From: a virus
Reading direction: 5' to 3' (one strand)
Virus record (IMG/VR): IMGVR_UViG_3300049491_000269
Location: 1-45,618 of that record
DNA length: 45,618 nucleotides
Shown here: positions 1 to 7,345 of the stretch, piece by piece
Position numbering within the stretch: position 1 is the stretch's first letter
How the letters are laid out: every line of letters begins with the position of its first letter
The notes under the pieces: model-generated
What the model saw: the letters and a program-made list of their open reading frames with translations, nothing else
Database searches by the model: none
What the model was told of the DNA's origin: nothing
Made by a program: the position numbers and the translations under genes

Positions 1-21
1 ATATATGATCTTGTTGTAATT

Positions 22-35
22 TGTAGACTGTAGAA
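22..35. repeat. Left-end 7-bp repeat, two copies of TGTAGAN
   Basis: Two head-to-tail copies of TGTAGAN (TGTAGAC, TGTAGAA) lie just inside the AT-rich left end. The same unit occurs four times in the same orientation near the right end at 45565-45592. This suggests that the two ends belong to one region in a circular molecule, or are related termini. Confidence 0.6.
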
Positions 36-63
36 TCTTACCCCCCACCCATGCCCAATTTTC

Positions 64-214
64 ATGGGTCCCATTTCCGCCCCAGGGGGACACTGTAGCT
101 AATATATGTGTCTGTCATTTTATTTATGGGTCCAATAAATGGGTCCCCTTTTCATGTATTTTAGATTAGATTAAATAGTAAAAACTCTAAAATAAGGGTC
201 CCTTTTAGGGTCCC
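64..214. repeat. Cluster of five GGGTCC repeats in the left leader
   Basis: GGGTCC occurs at 66, 128, 141, 196 and 208. Three copies are preceded by AT (ATGGGTCC at 64, 126 and 139). The first is an 11-bp odd palindrome, ATGGGTCCCAT at 64-74. Copies 2-3 and 4-5 are spaced 13 and 12 bp apart, close to one helical turn. There is no open reading frame of note here. The placement upstream of the rightward promoter suggests operator or protein-binding sites; no regulator is assigned. Confidence 0.5.
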
Positions 215-271
215 CTATTACGTATCATATGATCCCTATTTAAGTCATTGATTCTAGGGCGAATAAAGTCC

Positions 272-300
272 TTGACAAGGGCTAGCGTTCGTCCTATCTT
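272..300 (+). promoter_or_regulatory. Rightward sigma70-like promoter for the virion arm
   Basis: TTGACA at 272-277 and TATCTT at 295-300 are separated by exactly 17 bases. Transcription would start near 307, about 40 bases before the first virion gene at 346. This is the only strong rightward promoter I could see at the head of the structural arm, so it may drive most of it. Confidence 0.75.
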
Positions 301-302
301 AG

Positions 303-330
303 ACCACGACAGGGAGTGGTGTATCTTTTT
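303..330 (+). promoter_or_regulatory. Leader stem-loop followed by a T-run
   Basis: ACCAC (303-307) can pair with GTGGT (316-320) across an 8-base loop, followed by GTATCTTTTT. It sits at the predicted 5' end of the rightward transcript. The 5-bp stem is weak for a terminator, so an mRNA-stabilising 5' hairpin or a leaky attenuator is possible. Confidence 0.35.
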
Positions 331-345
331 AAGGTTCTATAAATT

Positions 346-840
346 ATGGCTGTAATCTCAGAATCCGAATTAGCAATTAGGTTAGATCATTCTAATAATG
401 CTGCGAAGGGAAGGACTCTAGGAGCTCGAAATATTCCCGATTCTCTTCGCGCGGTTATTGGTTTCAATGCTCATTTTGAAAAGGCTGAAGACGTAGCTGC
501 TTCTTTTGGCGTCGCTCCTATTACTGCACATTTGGCTAAAGAAAGTCGGGGGCACGAGGAATCTAGAGACAAAATTCAGACTGCTCTAGGCGCTGTAAAA
601 GATCAAGCATTAGCAAAAATGCTCGTTGCAATGGGAGCAATTAAAGTCGAATCAATCAAGAAGATGAAGCCTTTCGCCGCGCTCAGAATGGCAAAAGGAT
701 TAGCCGAAATCGTTGACAAGACGAGCGAAAAAGCGCCTCCCCAAACCGAGAATAATGTTGTAATCTATGCCCCCCAGGTCCGGCAGGAAAACACTTATGA
801 AAAGGTTGTAGAGATTGACCGGGGTTTAATTAATGGCTAA
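346..840 (+). CDS. Putative terminase small subunit
   Basis: This 164-residue protein has a helix-turn-helix-like stretch near residues 46-66 (ending FGVAPITAHLAKES). Its C-terminal segment, NVVIYAPQVRQENTYEKVVE, resembles the short tail found at the end of many TerS proteins (pattern VxxxxPQxRxE). In a packaging machine TerS recognises phage DNA and loads TerL. Unusually, TerL lies nine genes downstream at 5002. The ATG is about 40 bases after the predicted promoter start and the gene overlaps the next by 8 bases (ATGGCTAA). A different DNA-binding regulator remains possible. Confidence 0.55.
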   Translation: MAVISESELAIRLDHSNNAAKGRTLGARNIPDSLRAVIGFNAHFEKAEDVAASFGVAPITAHLAKESRGHEESRDKIQTALGAVKDQALAKMLVAMGAIKVESIKKMKPFAALRMAKGLAEIVDKTSEKAPPQTENNVVIYAPQVRQENTYEKVVEIDRGLING

Positions 841-1198
841 TATCAAGCCGGTCATAAATAAGCCTGAAGAAAAGCCTCGAACTTCCTTCACTGGGAATGA
901 TTTCGAATCGCCGGCTAAAGAGGCTGAAAAAGAAGTAATAGTCGACGCATTAGAAGCGACTCTAACTCCGGCTATTCCCCCCGACGATTGTACTTTACGA
1001 GGATTAATTCCTCGAAATGATGCTGGATCTGACTTCTTCCAGGCTTCAGCCGAATTACATCAGCGGCATAGTCGAGCCTTTACTTGTCTAGACGTTATTA
1101 TAATGGAACAAGTAAATGGCCGCCACGCTTTAGGCTGCGCTCATGTAGGATATTGGACTTCCAAAGCTTGCAAATGCGTACCTGAGGTTGAAGGCTAA
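833..1198 (+). CDS. Hypothetical protein, 121 aa
   Basis: Not recognised. The N-terminal 45 residues are rich in Lys, Glu and Pro and probably disordered. The C-terminal half contains four cysteines (TCLDV, GCAHV, ACKCV) that could bind metal or form disulfides. It overlaps the upstream candidate terminase gene by 8 bases, and its stop codon overlaps the next start in a TAATG junction, so the three genes appear to be co-translated. Confidence 0.6.
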   Translation: MANIKPVINKPEEKPRTSFTGNDFESPAKEAEKEVIVDALEATLTPAIPPDDCTLRGLIPRNDAGSDFFQASAELHQRHSRAFTCLDVIIMEQVNGRHALGCAHVGYWTSKACKCVPEVEG

Positions 1199-2004
1199 TG
1201 CCAATTCCTAAATACTCTGCAAACATAGGACAGCTCTCTACATCTATTTCTGCGGTAGATTTAACCGCTGCATTCGGGGCTGGATCTGAATTTGCATTAG
1301 TGATTCCTAATCAAGGAACTCCTAATATTTCCTGGGTGACTTCTTTCGCCGGCGGTTCGCCCGGATCAATTACGGTTCTCCTTGAAGGAAGTCTAGACGG
1401 TTTAACTTGGTTTACCGTTGATACTTCATCTTCAATCACGGGTGAGCTTCGAAACATTACTGGAACCTATAGATTCCTCCGAATCAACAATTCTGCCGTA
1501 ACCGTTGGCGCTGGAATTACTCTGACAGCTTCCTTCGTCTACTCCAATACAATTCGAGATGTAGTTGAGGATCGGGAAATCTCTGGAGTAATCGAAACGG
1601 CAGAGATGAATAATCTCTTCTCTGTTCCGAAGGTAGTTATTCCTGATTCGTTAGGTGCTGGAGTTTGGCTACTTCCTTACCGAGTTACTTGGAGAAAAGA
1701 AGCTGGTACAGCTTATACTCTAAACGGTTCTGCTGGGCTCCAACTTTATTCTGGAGTTCCACAGACAAATATCCTTGCAAGAATTGTTGGGGCAGGGCTG
1801 TTAGATCAGAATACTTTAACTCGTGGTTGTATCTTTAATCTTCCCGCTTCGACAACTGCTACAGTATTCTCTCAATTTGCTACGAACTTCGGATTTACTT
1901 TTGGAACGGGACTCCAATGGGGCTGTCCTACGGCAAACTTCTCCGGTGGTGTGGGTCGGTTATTCTATAAGATCCGCTATTTTGTTGAGCAGGATGGAAA
2001 TTAG
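1198..2004 (+). CDS. Putative beta-rich virion protein, 268 aa
   Basis: No named family is recognised. The sequence is dominated by Ser/Thr/Gly-rich alternating hydrophobic segments typical of beta-sandwich virion proteins. Residues about 55-110 (SITVLLEGSLDGLTWFTVDT and the following YRFLRIN) resemble a jelly-roll domain common in phage decoration and fibre proteins. There is no signal peptide. A role as a decoration or receptor-binding accessory protein is an inference from composition and position in the virion arm. Confidence 0.55.
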   Translation: MPIPKYSANIGQLSTSISAVDLTAAFGAGSEFALVIPNQGTPNISWVTSFAGGSPGSITVLLEGSLDGLTWFTVDTSSSITGELRNITGTYRFLRINNSAVTVGAGITLTASFVYSNTIRDVVEDREISGVIETAEMNNLFSVPKVVIPDSLGAGVWLLPYRVTWRKEAGTAYTLNGSAGLQLYSGVPQTNILARIVGAGLLDQNTLTRGCIFNLPASTTATVFSQFATNFGFTFGTGLQWGCPTANFSGGVGRLFYKIRYFVEQDGN

Positions 2005-2011
2005 GAACCTA

Positions 2012-2434
2012 ATGAAATATATTATTCTAGGTCTTGCACTCGCTTCGCTCGCTTGCAATCCTACTCCGACCCAATTACCTAATGGTGATACTACACAAAC
2101 TGTAATCATTAATGGTGGATCTGGTTCACCAACTTCTCCCGGTTCTGAAGCTTGCCTACCAGTAGATCGCGTTCGTATCGTAAACTTTCCTTCAGCACTA
2201 ACTGTCGGAGCTTCCGCGGGAATTGACGTAACTCCTAAAGATCAGTTTGGAAATAACCGTTCAGACAATTGTAACGAAGCTACGGGAAATCGTTGGACTT
2301 CAAATGAGAATGTTTGCCTTGTTGCCTGCAATACTTGCTTCAATACAAATGTAAAAGGAGTCTCGGCTGGAACTTGCGAGCTAGTTGCTAATGTTTCTGG
2401 TAAGACTGATGGCGTTAAATTCTCGGTAAACTAA
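2012..2434 (+). CDS. Phage-encoded lipoprotein with Ig-like (BIG2-type) domain
   Basis: The ATG at 2012 is chosen because AGGA lies 5 bases upstream and it opens a perfect lipoprotein signal, MKYIILGLALASLAC, with Cys15 as the lipidation site; an in-frame ATG at 1994 has poorer support. After a Thr/Gly/Ser-rich linker, residues about 50-140 resemble a bacterial Ig-like group 2 domain (VDRVRIVNFPSALTVG, DQFGNN, RWTSNENV, GVSAG). Six further cysteines could form three disulfides in the periplasm or at the cell surface. A surface-exclusion or host-envelope role is possible. The TAATG junction couples it to the next gene. Confidence 0.65.
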   Translation: MKYIILGLALASLACNPTPTQLPNGDTTQTVIINGGSGSPTSPGSEACLPVDRVRIVNFPSALTVGASAGIDVTPKDQFGNNRSDNCNEATGNRWTSNENVCLVACNTCFNTNVKGVSAGTCELVANVSGKTDGVKFSVN

Positions 2435-3132
2435 TGCTCCCCATCCTTTTCCTTCTACTTCAAGCTCCTCCAATGATTGAGGAGAATTCTATTTTCGACG
2501 AGCCTCCAGTTACCACAACGACGATTACTACAACTACAATTAAAACTACTGAAGAGGTAAATCCTTTCAAAGTTTCAATTCTTGCCGGAGGCTTGTCGTC
2601 CCTTGGATCTCAAGACTCCTATTCTATTACTCCTACTGCGTCAATTGAAACTTCAGCCGGCCTTGGGCCCAACATTTATATTCCAAGCCTATTAGTTAAG
2701 GCAAATCTCTCCAGCCTCCCCGGCTCCGAGATTAATCTTCAAGATGCGACTTCATTCAAAACTTTAGAATTTGAGGTCGGGCTTGAACAAAGATTTCCAG
2801 TCATCAATGCAAAGTTATATGGCGGCTTTGGAATCGCGACTAGATTACCTGGCGAAGATAAACCGCGCGTTAACGTTGCGAAATATTTCACTGCGGGAGT
2901 ACGTTTCGCTACGCGAGAAGATTCCTCCTATCTTTACGTGGGAGCAGGTCCAGATCAAAGGCTTGATCCGAGAGGCTACTACGTTGGCTGCGCACATATC
3001 GCCGGTCAAGTAGAAATCTACTCCCACAAAAATTCCAAAAATGAGAAAGACATACGCATAAAGATTAAGGGGGACGCCATTCTTGGTGGAGCCTCTTCAT
3101 TAGTTCGAGTTGGCGTAGTATTAGGAGTCTAA
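2434..3132 (+). CDS. Putative exported beta-rich protein, 232 aa
   Basis: The protein starts with a short hydrophobic stretch (MLPILFLLLQAPP) that could act as a signal peptide, then a Thr-rich linker (TTTTITTTTIKTT), then about 180 residues of alternating beta segments (FKVSILAGGLSSLG, KLYGGFGIATRL, SYLYVGAGPD) ending in VRVGVVLGV. The pattern resembles a small outer-membrane beta-barrel, though no aromatic C-terminal residue is present. Start and stop overlap with the lipoprotein gene just before it suggests that the two act together at the host envelope. Evidence is compositional only. Confidence 0.5.
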   Translation: MLPILFLLLQAPPMIEENSIFDEPPVTTTTITTTTIKTTEEVNPFKVSILAGGLSSLGSQDSYSITPTASIETSAGLGPNIYIPSLLVKANLSSLPGSEINLQDATSFKTLEFEVGLEQRFPVINAKLYGGFGIATRLPGEDKPRVNVAKYFTAGVRFATREDSSYLYVGAGPDQRLDPRGYYVGCAHIAGQVEIYSHKNSKNEKDIRIKIKGDAILGGASSLVRVGVVLGV

Positions 3133-3136
3133 TAAA

Positions 3137-3469
3137 ATGGATGTAGCTAGCAATACACTTCAGAAAGTTCCCGTAAAACTTACGCCGGTAGACAATCAGA
3201 CTCCGCCTCAGCCCGCAGTTGTAGATGGAATTGCAACTTTTGAGGTTCTATCTGGCCTGGCTACTGTAGAACTAGATCCTTCTGATCCTCTAGGGTTAAG
3301 TGCTTTCCTAGTCTCAGAAAATGTTGCTGGTTCTTCACAGATTCGGGGATCAGTTGACGCGGATCTCGGCGCCGGCGTTCGTACTTTAGAGATTCTTTTC
3401 GATTACACTTATACGTCTCCTGAAGCTGCGAATCTTGGCGCTACTGTAGGCACCCCGGTTCCTAAGTAA
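3137..3469 (+). CDS. Ig-like phage protein, 110 aa, ending in ATVGTPVPK
   Basis: A compact beta-sandwich-like protein (VDGIATFEVLSGLATVELD, GSVDADLGAGVRTLEILFDY). It resembles small Ig-like proteins found beside phage structural genes, which typically end with a Gly-x-Pro-Val tail. Its last nine residues, ATVGTPVPK, are identical to the end of the unrelated protein at 3519-3881. A strong terminator follows. A capsid decoration role is inferred. Confidence 0.6.
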   Translation: MDVASNTLQKVPVKLTPVDNQTPPQPAVVDGIATFEVLSGLATVELDPSDPLGLSAFLVSENVAGSSQIRGSVDADLGAGVRTLEILFDYTYTSPEAANLGATVGTPVPK

Positions 3470-3477
3470 AATTTAGT

Positions 3478-3503
3478 GGGGAGGGAAACCTCCCCTCTTT
3501 TTT
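3478..3503 (+). terminator. Strong intrinsic terminator
   Basis: GGGGAGG (3478-3484) pairs perfectly with CCTCCCC (3489-3495) across a GAAA tetraloop and is followed by TCTTTTTT. It would end or attenuate the first rightward transcript just before the gene at 3519. Confidence 0.9.
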
Positions 3504-3518
3504 CTTTTGGAGGAACTG

Positions 3519-3881
3519 ATGGCTACAGAAATTGATGCCGCGATCTTAGCGATAACCGTTGCGCTGGAAAATACGAAGCCAGCTCTTGAAGGTTTCGAGG
3601 ACGATAATCGTTTAAACATTCAAGATGCAACTAGAGTTGAAGTCCAGGTTGACATTGCTCGTTATACTACGCGAGTTGGACTCCTCGAAACTGCATTAAA
3701 AGCTCTTGAAGATTTAAATGCTGATGACTTCCCTGAATTGCCAGCTCGTGAAATTCCCGCTTCTGCCTACGATGATTTGAAGGAACAGAAGCGAACTATC
3801 GACGCGGCATTCTCGAAGTATCTTCCAAAGTCTGAAGCAGAAGTTTTAAAGGCCACTGTTGGAACTCCGGTACCTAAATAA
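3519..3881 (+). CDS. Hypothetical helical protein, 120 aa, ending in ATVGTPVPK
   Basis: The ATG at 3519 is preceded by GGAGG with 5 bases of spacing, better than the in-frame TTG at 3507. The protein is predicted mostly alpha-helical and acidic (AILAITVALENTKPALEG, LLETALKALEDLNADD). The final nine residues match those of the preceding Ig-like protein, although all six DNA differences over the last 30 bases are at third codon positions. The tail could be a shared docking or processing peptide. No family is recognised. Confidence 0.65.
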   Translation: MATEIDAAILAITVALENTKPALEGFEDDNRLNIQDATRVEVQVDIARYTTRVGLLETALKALEDLNADDFPELPAREIPASAYDDLKEQKRTIDAAFSKYLPKSEAEVLKATVGTPVPK

Positions 3882-4360
3882 TGTCTTTTCTTCTCGGTAA
3901 GACGGCTTCACCATTAATCTTCAACACGAGAAGATTCACATTAGACTTGTCTTCAGCTCAGGTAAATACTTTATTCACTGTACAAAATGCCTTGGTTCCT
4001 GCAACGCGTGGTTACTTTTTTATACCACGTGCTACGATGATCGTTAAGGAATCTGGTTTAAGCTACAACATGGGCGTTAACACCAACCTTGGTTTGTATT
4101 GGAATGGTGGTATTATCGCTGCTGGAACTGCACCAACTACAGCTCTTGGATCGAACGTCCAAACTAAGACTTTTATCAATGGAATGTGCTTAGCAGATAA
4201 TACTTATCGTGGTAGTATTACTGATGCACAATTTAATTTCAGCGTTCAGAATGGGTCACTAGTTTTTACGGTGGATAATAGTAATCCATCAGGTGGGGTT
4301 GGTTCAGTTCACGTTGATGCGTTAGTAGATATTTACATGAATACCTGGCCGTTCCCATGA
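3881..4360 (+). CDS. Putative beta-rich virion protein, 159 aa
   Basis: Start overlaps the upstream stop codon (TAATG). The protein is rich in Asn, Gly and Thr, with repeated short beta segments (RFTLDLSSAQVNTLFTVQNA, GLYWNGGIIAAG, GSVHVDALVDIYMNTWPFP). It has no signal peptide or cysteine cluster. Composition and neighbours suggest a capsid or tail accessory protein. The family is not recognised. Confidence 0.5.
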   Translation: MSFLLGKTASPLIFNTRRFTLDLSSAQVNTLFTVQNALVPATRGYFFIPRATMIVKESGLSYNMGVNTNLGLYWNGGIIAAGTAPTTALGSNVQTKTFINGMCLADNTYRGSITDAQFNFSVQNGSLVFTVDNSNPSGGVGSVHVDALVDIYMNTWPFP

Positions 4361-4641
4361 AAGACTTTATCCTTCGGCAACTAGGGAAAAGGTACAAAAC
4401 AGTGGACTTCTTGAAACGAAATAAAGTTTTGGTTGGAGTCCTATTCTATGCAGGATGTGCCTATGTCCTAATTTTTGGTTGCCCTGGGGCAGAGGGTTAT
4501 ATTTCGTGTGACAAACTCGCTTTAGTTCTTGCAAACGTTGGATCATTCTTAACCGGGGCCGGCCTGATTCCTTCCGATTACCGGGAGAAATTTGTACAAG
4601 GCAGAATAGACCCACTTGATTTAATTGAGGAGAAGAAGTAA
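4357..4641 (+). CDS. Small two-TM protein, holin candidate
   Basis: This 94-residue protein has a basic N-terminus, a clear membrane segment at about residues 24-41 (VLVGVLFYAGCAYVLIFG), a short loop with two further cysteines, and a second hydrophobic segment at about 55-69 (LALVLANVGSFLTGA), then a charged tail. Size and topology fit a holin, but the lysozyme gene is far away on the other arm (36638-37069). It overlaps both neighbours by a few bases. Confidence 0.45.
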   Translation: MKDFILRQLGKRYKTVDFLKRNKVLVGVLFYAGCAYVLIFGCPGAEGYISCDKLALVLANVGSFLTGAGLIPSDYREKFVQGRIDPLDLIEEKK

Positions 4642-4991
4642 TGGCTGCTGCTGACAAAGACGAACTGGAATTCCGAGCATTCGAACCTGTCGGAACTTCA
4701 ACTAAAGGAAACGTTGGAATTGCAATTGCTTCAGCGGCTGGTTTAATTGCTGAATCGACTGCATATCTTACGACGGTTTCTGGTGCTTTAGCAATTACGC
4801 TAATTCCGATTCCATATCCTGGATTCTCAGGAACTATTGCTTTCCGCCCGACCGGCGCATTTACTGGTGCAACGGGTGGAGTTGCTACGGCTACGAACAA
4901 GCCTATCGGTTTAGCGTTTACCGCAGTTGTGGGTAGGATTCTTTTCCTTACTTACGATCCCACTACTGGTCTTTGGTATCCCTCTTACTAA
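4641..4991 (+). CDS. Putative virion-associated protein, 116 aa
   Basis: Ala/Gly/Thr-rich with short beta segments (GALAITLIPIPYPGFSGTIA, VVGRILFLTYDPTTGLWYPS). It lacks charged clusters after the first 20 residues. Position immediately before the terminase large subunit and composition suggest a decoration or head-associated protein. The family is not recognised. Confidence 0.45.
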   Translation: MAAADKDELEFRAFEPVGTSTKGNVGIAIASAAGLIAESTAYLTTVSGALAITLIPIPYPGFSGTIAFRPTGAFTGATGGVATATNKPIGLAFTAVVGRILFLTYDPTTGLWYPSY

Positions 4992-5001
4992 GATTTAGGA
5001 A

Positions 5002-6588
5002 GTGGAAGCCTTAAGCTGGAAACCGAATCCGGGGAGGCAAGAAGAATTCTTGTCTCTCCCGGATGAATTCTTTGAGGGATTCTACGGTGGAGCTTTGGGC
5101 GGTGGTAAAACTGAAGCGCTCGTTATGCTTCCGTTACTCCGTGGATTTCATCTAAATAGAAACTACAATGGAATAATCTTTCGTCGTACATTTCCACAAT
5201 TAGAGGAACACGTAATCCCCAAGACCAGGAAATACTATCCTCTATTTGGTGGAAAGTACAATGAAACCAAACATATTTGGATGTTTCCAAGCGGAGCGAC
5301 CCAACGTCTTGGTTATCTTGACTCCGACGCCGATGTTTACAAACACGATGGAGCTGAATATAATTATATCGGATGGGATGAGCTCACTCACTTTACAGAA
5401 AGAATGTACACTTATCTATCAACCAGATGCAGGAGTGCACACAAGAAATCAGGACTGCCAACAATTATGCGAAGCGCTAGCAACCCGGGCGGTGAAGGAC
5501 ACTCTTGGGTTAAAAAGCGATTTGTTGATCCGGAGCGTTCTGGCAGAGTCCCGATTCATTATAAAGTAAATGGGATTTTAATTTCTAAAGCGATCTTTAT
5601 TCCTGCTCGTATGCAGGATAATCCAAGACTTTTAGAAGAAGATCCTAATTATGTAAATCGTCTTCGGATGCTTGGTGAACGTGAATACATTGCAAAAGCT
5701 GAAGGCGACTGGAACGCGTTTGAAGGTCAAGTCTTTTCAGAATTTAGAATTCGTCCGTATCCAGATGAACCGAAGAACGCGCAACACGTAATCGAACCTT
5801 TTATAATTCCATCTTGGTGGCCCAAGGTTGGAGCGGGAGATTGGGGATTTGCTCATAACACTGCTCTATATAAAGCAGCAATTGGACCAAATCTCAGAAT
5901 CTACATCTACTATGAGTACTGCAAAAAAGGAAAATACATTACCGAGTGGGCCAGCGACTTCCGTCGCGATCTTGAAACCGAAGGTCTTAAAACTTTCGAA
6001 CTTGATCCATCAGCATGGCAACAAAGGGGAGACGAGAAAACAATTGCACAACAGTTTATGGAAGCATCGGGAATTATGCCACACAAAGCCGACAATGACA
6101 GGATCGGCGGAAAAATGCTCTTCCATGAAATGTTACGTTGGAAACCTCGGCCCCCAAAATATATTCCTGAAGAGGGATATAATGTTGAGACGGCTAATCG
6201 GATACTACGGATTTACGGACCAAAAAAGTTAGACGAATATAATAAAATGTACACACCGGAAGAACCTGAAAGAAATCTTCCTCGACTTCAGATTTTCTCA
6301 ACGTGTCGTCAACTCATCGAATTGATTCCTGCACTTGAGGCGGATGAAAAAGATATTGAAGACGTAAAGAAAATCGAAGGTGATGATCCTTACGATGGAG
6401 TCCGCTATCTTCTTAAAGCTGTAGATAGATATGTAAATGGTCTTGATCGTGAAGCTGTAAAGCGCGGTGAACTTGGAGATATTTTAAATGCCCTCGAAGC
6501 TACAGGTAATCAAACAGCTTTTTACCGGCAAATGGAACAATTCGAACGAAGAACAGCTTCGAAACCTGGAGTTCGACTCTTTCACTAA
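5002..6588 (+). CDS. terL: Terminase large subunit
   Basis: DNA-packaging motor ATPase and headful or end-cutting nuclease that docks on the portal. The N-terminal ATPase has Walker A GGALGGGKT (residues 29-37), Walker B YIGWDE with Asp126-Glu127, and an ASNP coupling motif. The C-terminal RNase H-fold nuclease has Asp280 (GAGDWGF), Asp335 (ELDPS) and Asp465 (PYDGV). Length (528 aa) is typical. The start is a GTG with AGGA just upstream. It is followed by an overlapping small gene and the portal. Confidence 0.93.
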   Translation: MEALSWKPNPGRQEEFLSLPDEFFEGFYGGALGGGKTEALVMLPLLRGFHLNRNYNGIIFRRTFPQLEEHVIPKTRKYYPLFGGKYNETKHIWMFPSGATQRLGYLDSDADVYKHDGAEYNYIGWDELTHFTERMYTYLSTRCRSAHKKSGLPTIMRSASNPGGEGHSWVKKRFVDPERSGRVPIHYKVNGILISKAIFIPARMQDNPRLLEEDPNYVNRLRMLGEREYIAKAEGDWNAFEGQVFSEFRIRPYPDEPKNAQHVIEPFIIPSWWPKVGAGDWGFAHNTALYKAAIGPNLRIYIYYEYCKKGKYITEWASDFRRDLETEGLKTFELDPSAWQQRGDEKTIAQQFMEASGIMPHKADNDRIGGKMLFHEMLRWKPRPPKYIPEEGYNVETANRILRIYGPKKLDEYNKMYTPEEPERNLPRLQIFSTCRQLIELIPALEADEKDIEDVKKIEGDDPYDGVRYLLKAVDRYVNGLDREAVKRGELGDILNALEATGNQTAFYRQMEQFERRTASKPGVRLFH

Positions 6589-6817
6589 GAATCAAGAAAT
6601 ACTTGACGCGGTTAAAAGGGTAGATGCTAAGCTTGACGTTCTAATTTCTTTATTTGGTCAGAAGCCGGAAGTGCGAAGCACTGAAGCGAGCCCATTTAAA
6701 CAAGGTGATATGAAACCCGTAAACGCTGGTGGTTTCATTCCAACTAATCATATTCGTAATGCTTTACAACAAGCCGATAAAAAGCGGGCCGAAGTAGGCC
6801 GCGTAGAGAGAAGCTAA
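6488..6817 (+). CDS. Small coiled-coil-like protein overlapping terL
   Basis: A 109-residue reading frame that begins within terL, 101 bases before its stop. No other ATG, GTG or TTG in frame would preserve the helical segment EEQLRNLEFDSFTKNQEILD and DAVKRVDAKLDVLISLFGQK, which looks like a short coiled coil. The stop overlaps the next ATG. The function is unknown, and a shorter translated form cannot be excluded. Confidence 0.5.
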   Translation: MPSKLQVIKQLFTGKWNNSNEEQLRNLEFDSFTKNQEILDAVKRVDAKLDVLISLFGQKPEVRSTEASPFKQGDMKPVNAGGFIPTNHIRNALQQADKKRAEVGRVERS

Positions 6818-7329
6818 TGGCTTGGGATAATTTTGGTGGAATGATGCAGGGAATGGGAGGCTTCGACTTTTCCGGAGGCCCCGATTACAATTCCATTTCA
6901 AATACCCTAAGACAAATTTCTCCAGATCCGAATGCTGCGTTTTCTGCCGTAATGGATACAAGAGGGGAAAATCCTGGTGGGATTCCTCACCCTTTATTAC
7001 AAGGAAAGTCACCAGAAGAATTAGCCCTTTATGATCGTTACGGTTCAGCGCAGCAGGCGAGACAAACATTAGGATTTCCTATGGCGGCAATGGGTGCTTT
7101 ACCTATTGCAGCTTATGAAGGAATTAAAGGAATTTCTCAAAACGTTCCGGGAATGAGTGGTTTACTTCCCATGATCGGACGTTTAACTGGAGATAAGAAG
7201 GCAGAGCAAAATTACGCTATGAATTCTTCAACTTCTCCAGCTTCGTTTAATAATGTTAGCGCTTATCTTCGTGGATTATTTGATACTCCGCAAAGTATGA
7301 GTGGAATGGGTGGCTTCTTTGGGCAGTAA
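6817..7329 (+). CDS. Hypothetical virion-region protein, 170 aa
   Basis: A Gly/Met-rich start (NFGGMMQGMGGFDFSGGPD) and end (SMSGMGGFFGQ) flank a central hydrophobic and amphipathic region (residues about 85-115, LGFPMAAMGALPIAAYEGI). The style is like the Gly/Met/Gln-rich candidate ejection proteins at 21951-24514. It lies between terL and portal. A role as a minor head or ejected protein is inferred. Confidence 0.5.
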   Translation: MAWDNFGGMMQGMGGFDFSGGPDYNSISNTLRQISPDPNAAFSAVMDTRGENPGGIPHPLLQGKSPEELALYDRYGSAQQARQTLGFPMAAMGALPIAAYEGIKGISQNVPGMSGLLPMIGRLTGDKKAEQNYAMNSSTSPASFNNVSAYLRGLFDTPQSMSGMGGFFGQ

Positions 7330-7345
7330 TATTCTGCCGGCGAAT

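Noticed and set aside
1823-2011. Upstream extension of the lipoprotein gene
   Set aside because: The extra 63 residues overlap the preceding gene in another frame. The ribosome-binding site and lipobox fit only the ATG at 2012.
4367-4900. 177-residue minus-strand open frame
   Set aside because: It lies wholly opposite the well-supported genes at 4357 and 4641, which have overlapping starts and stops and good protein features. Its translation has no recognisable motif.
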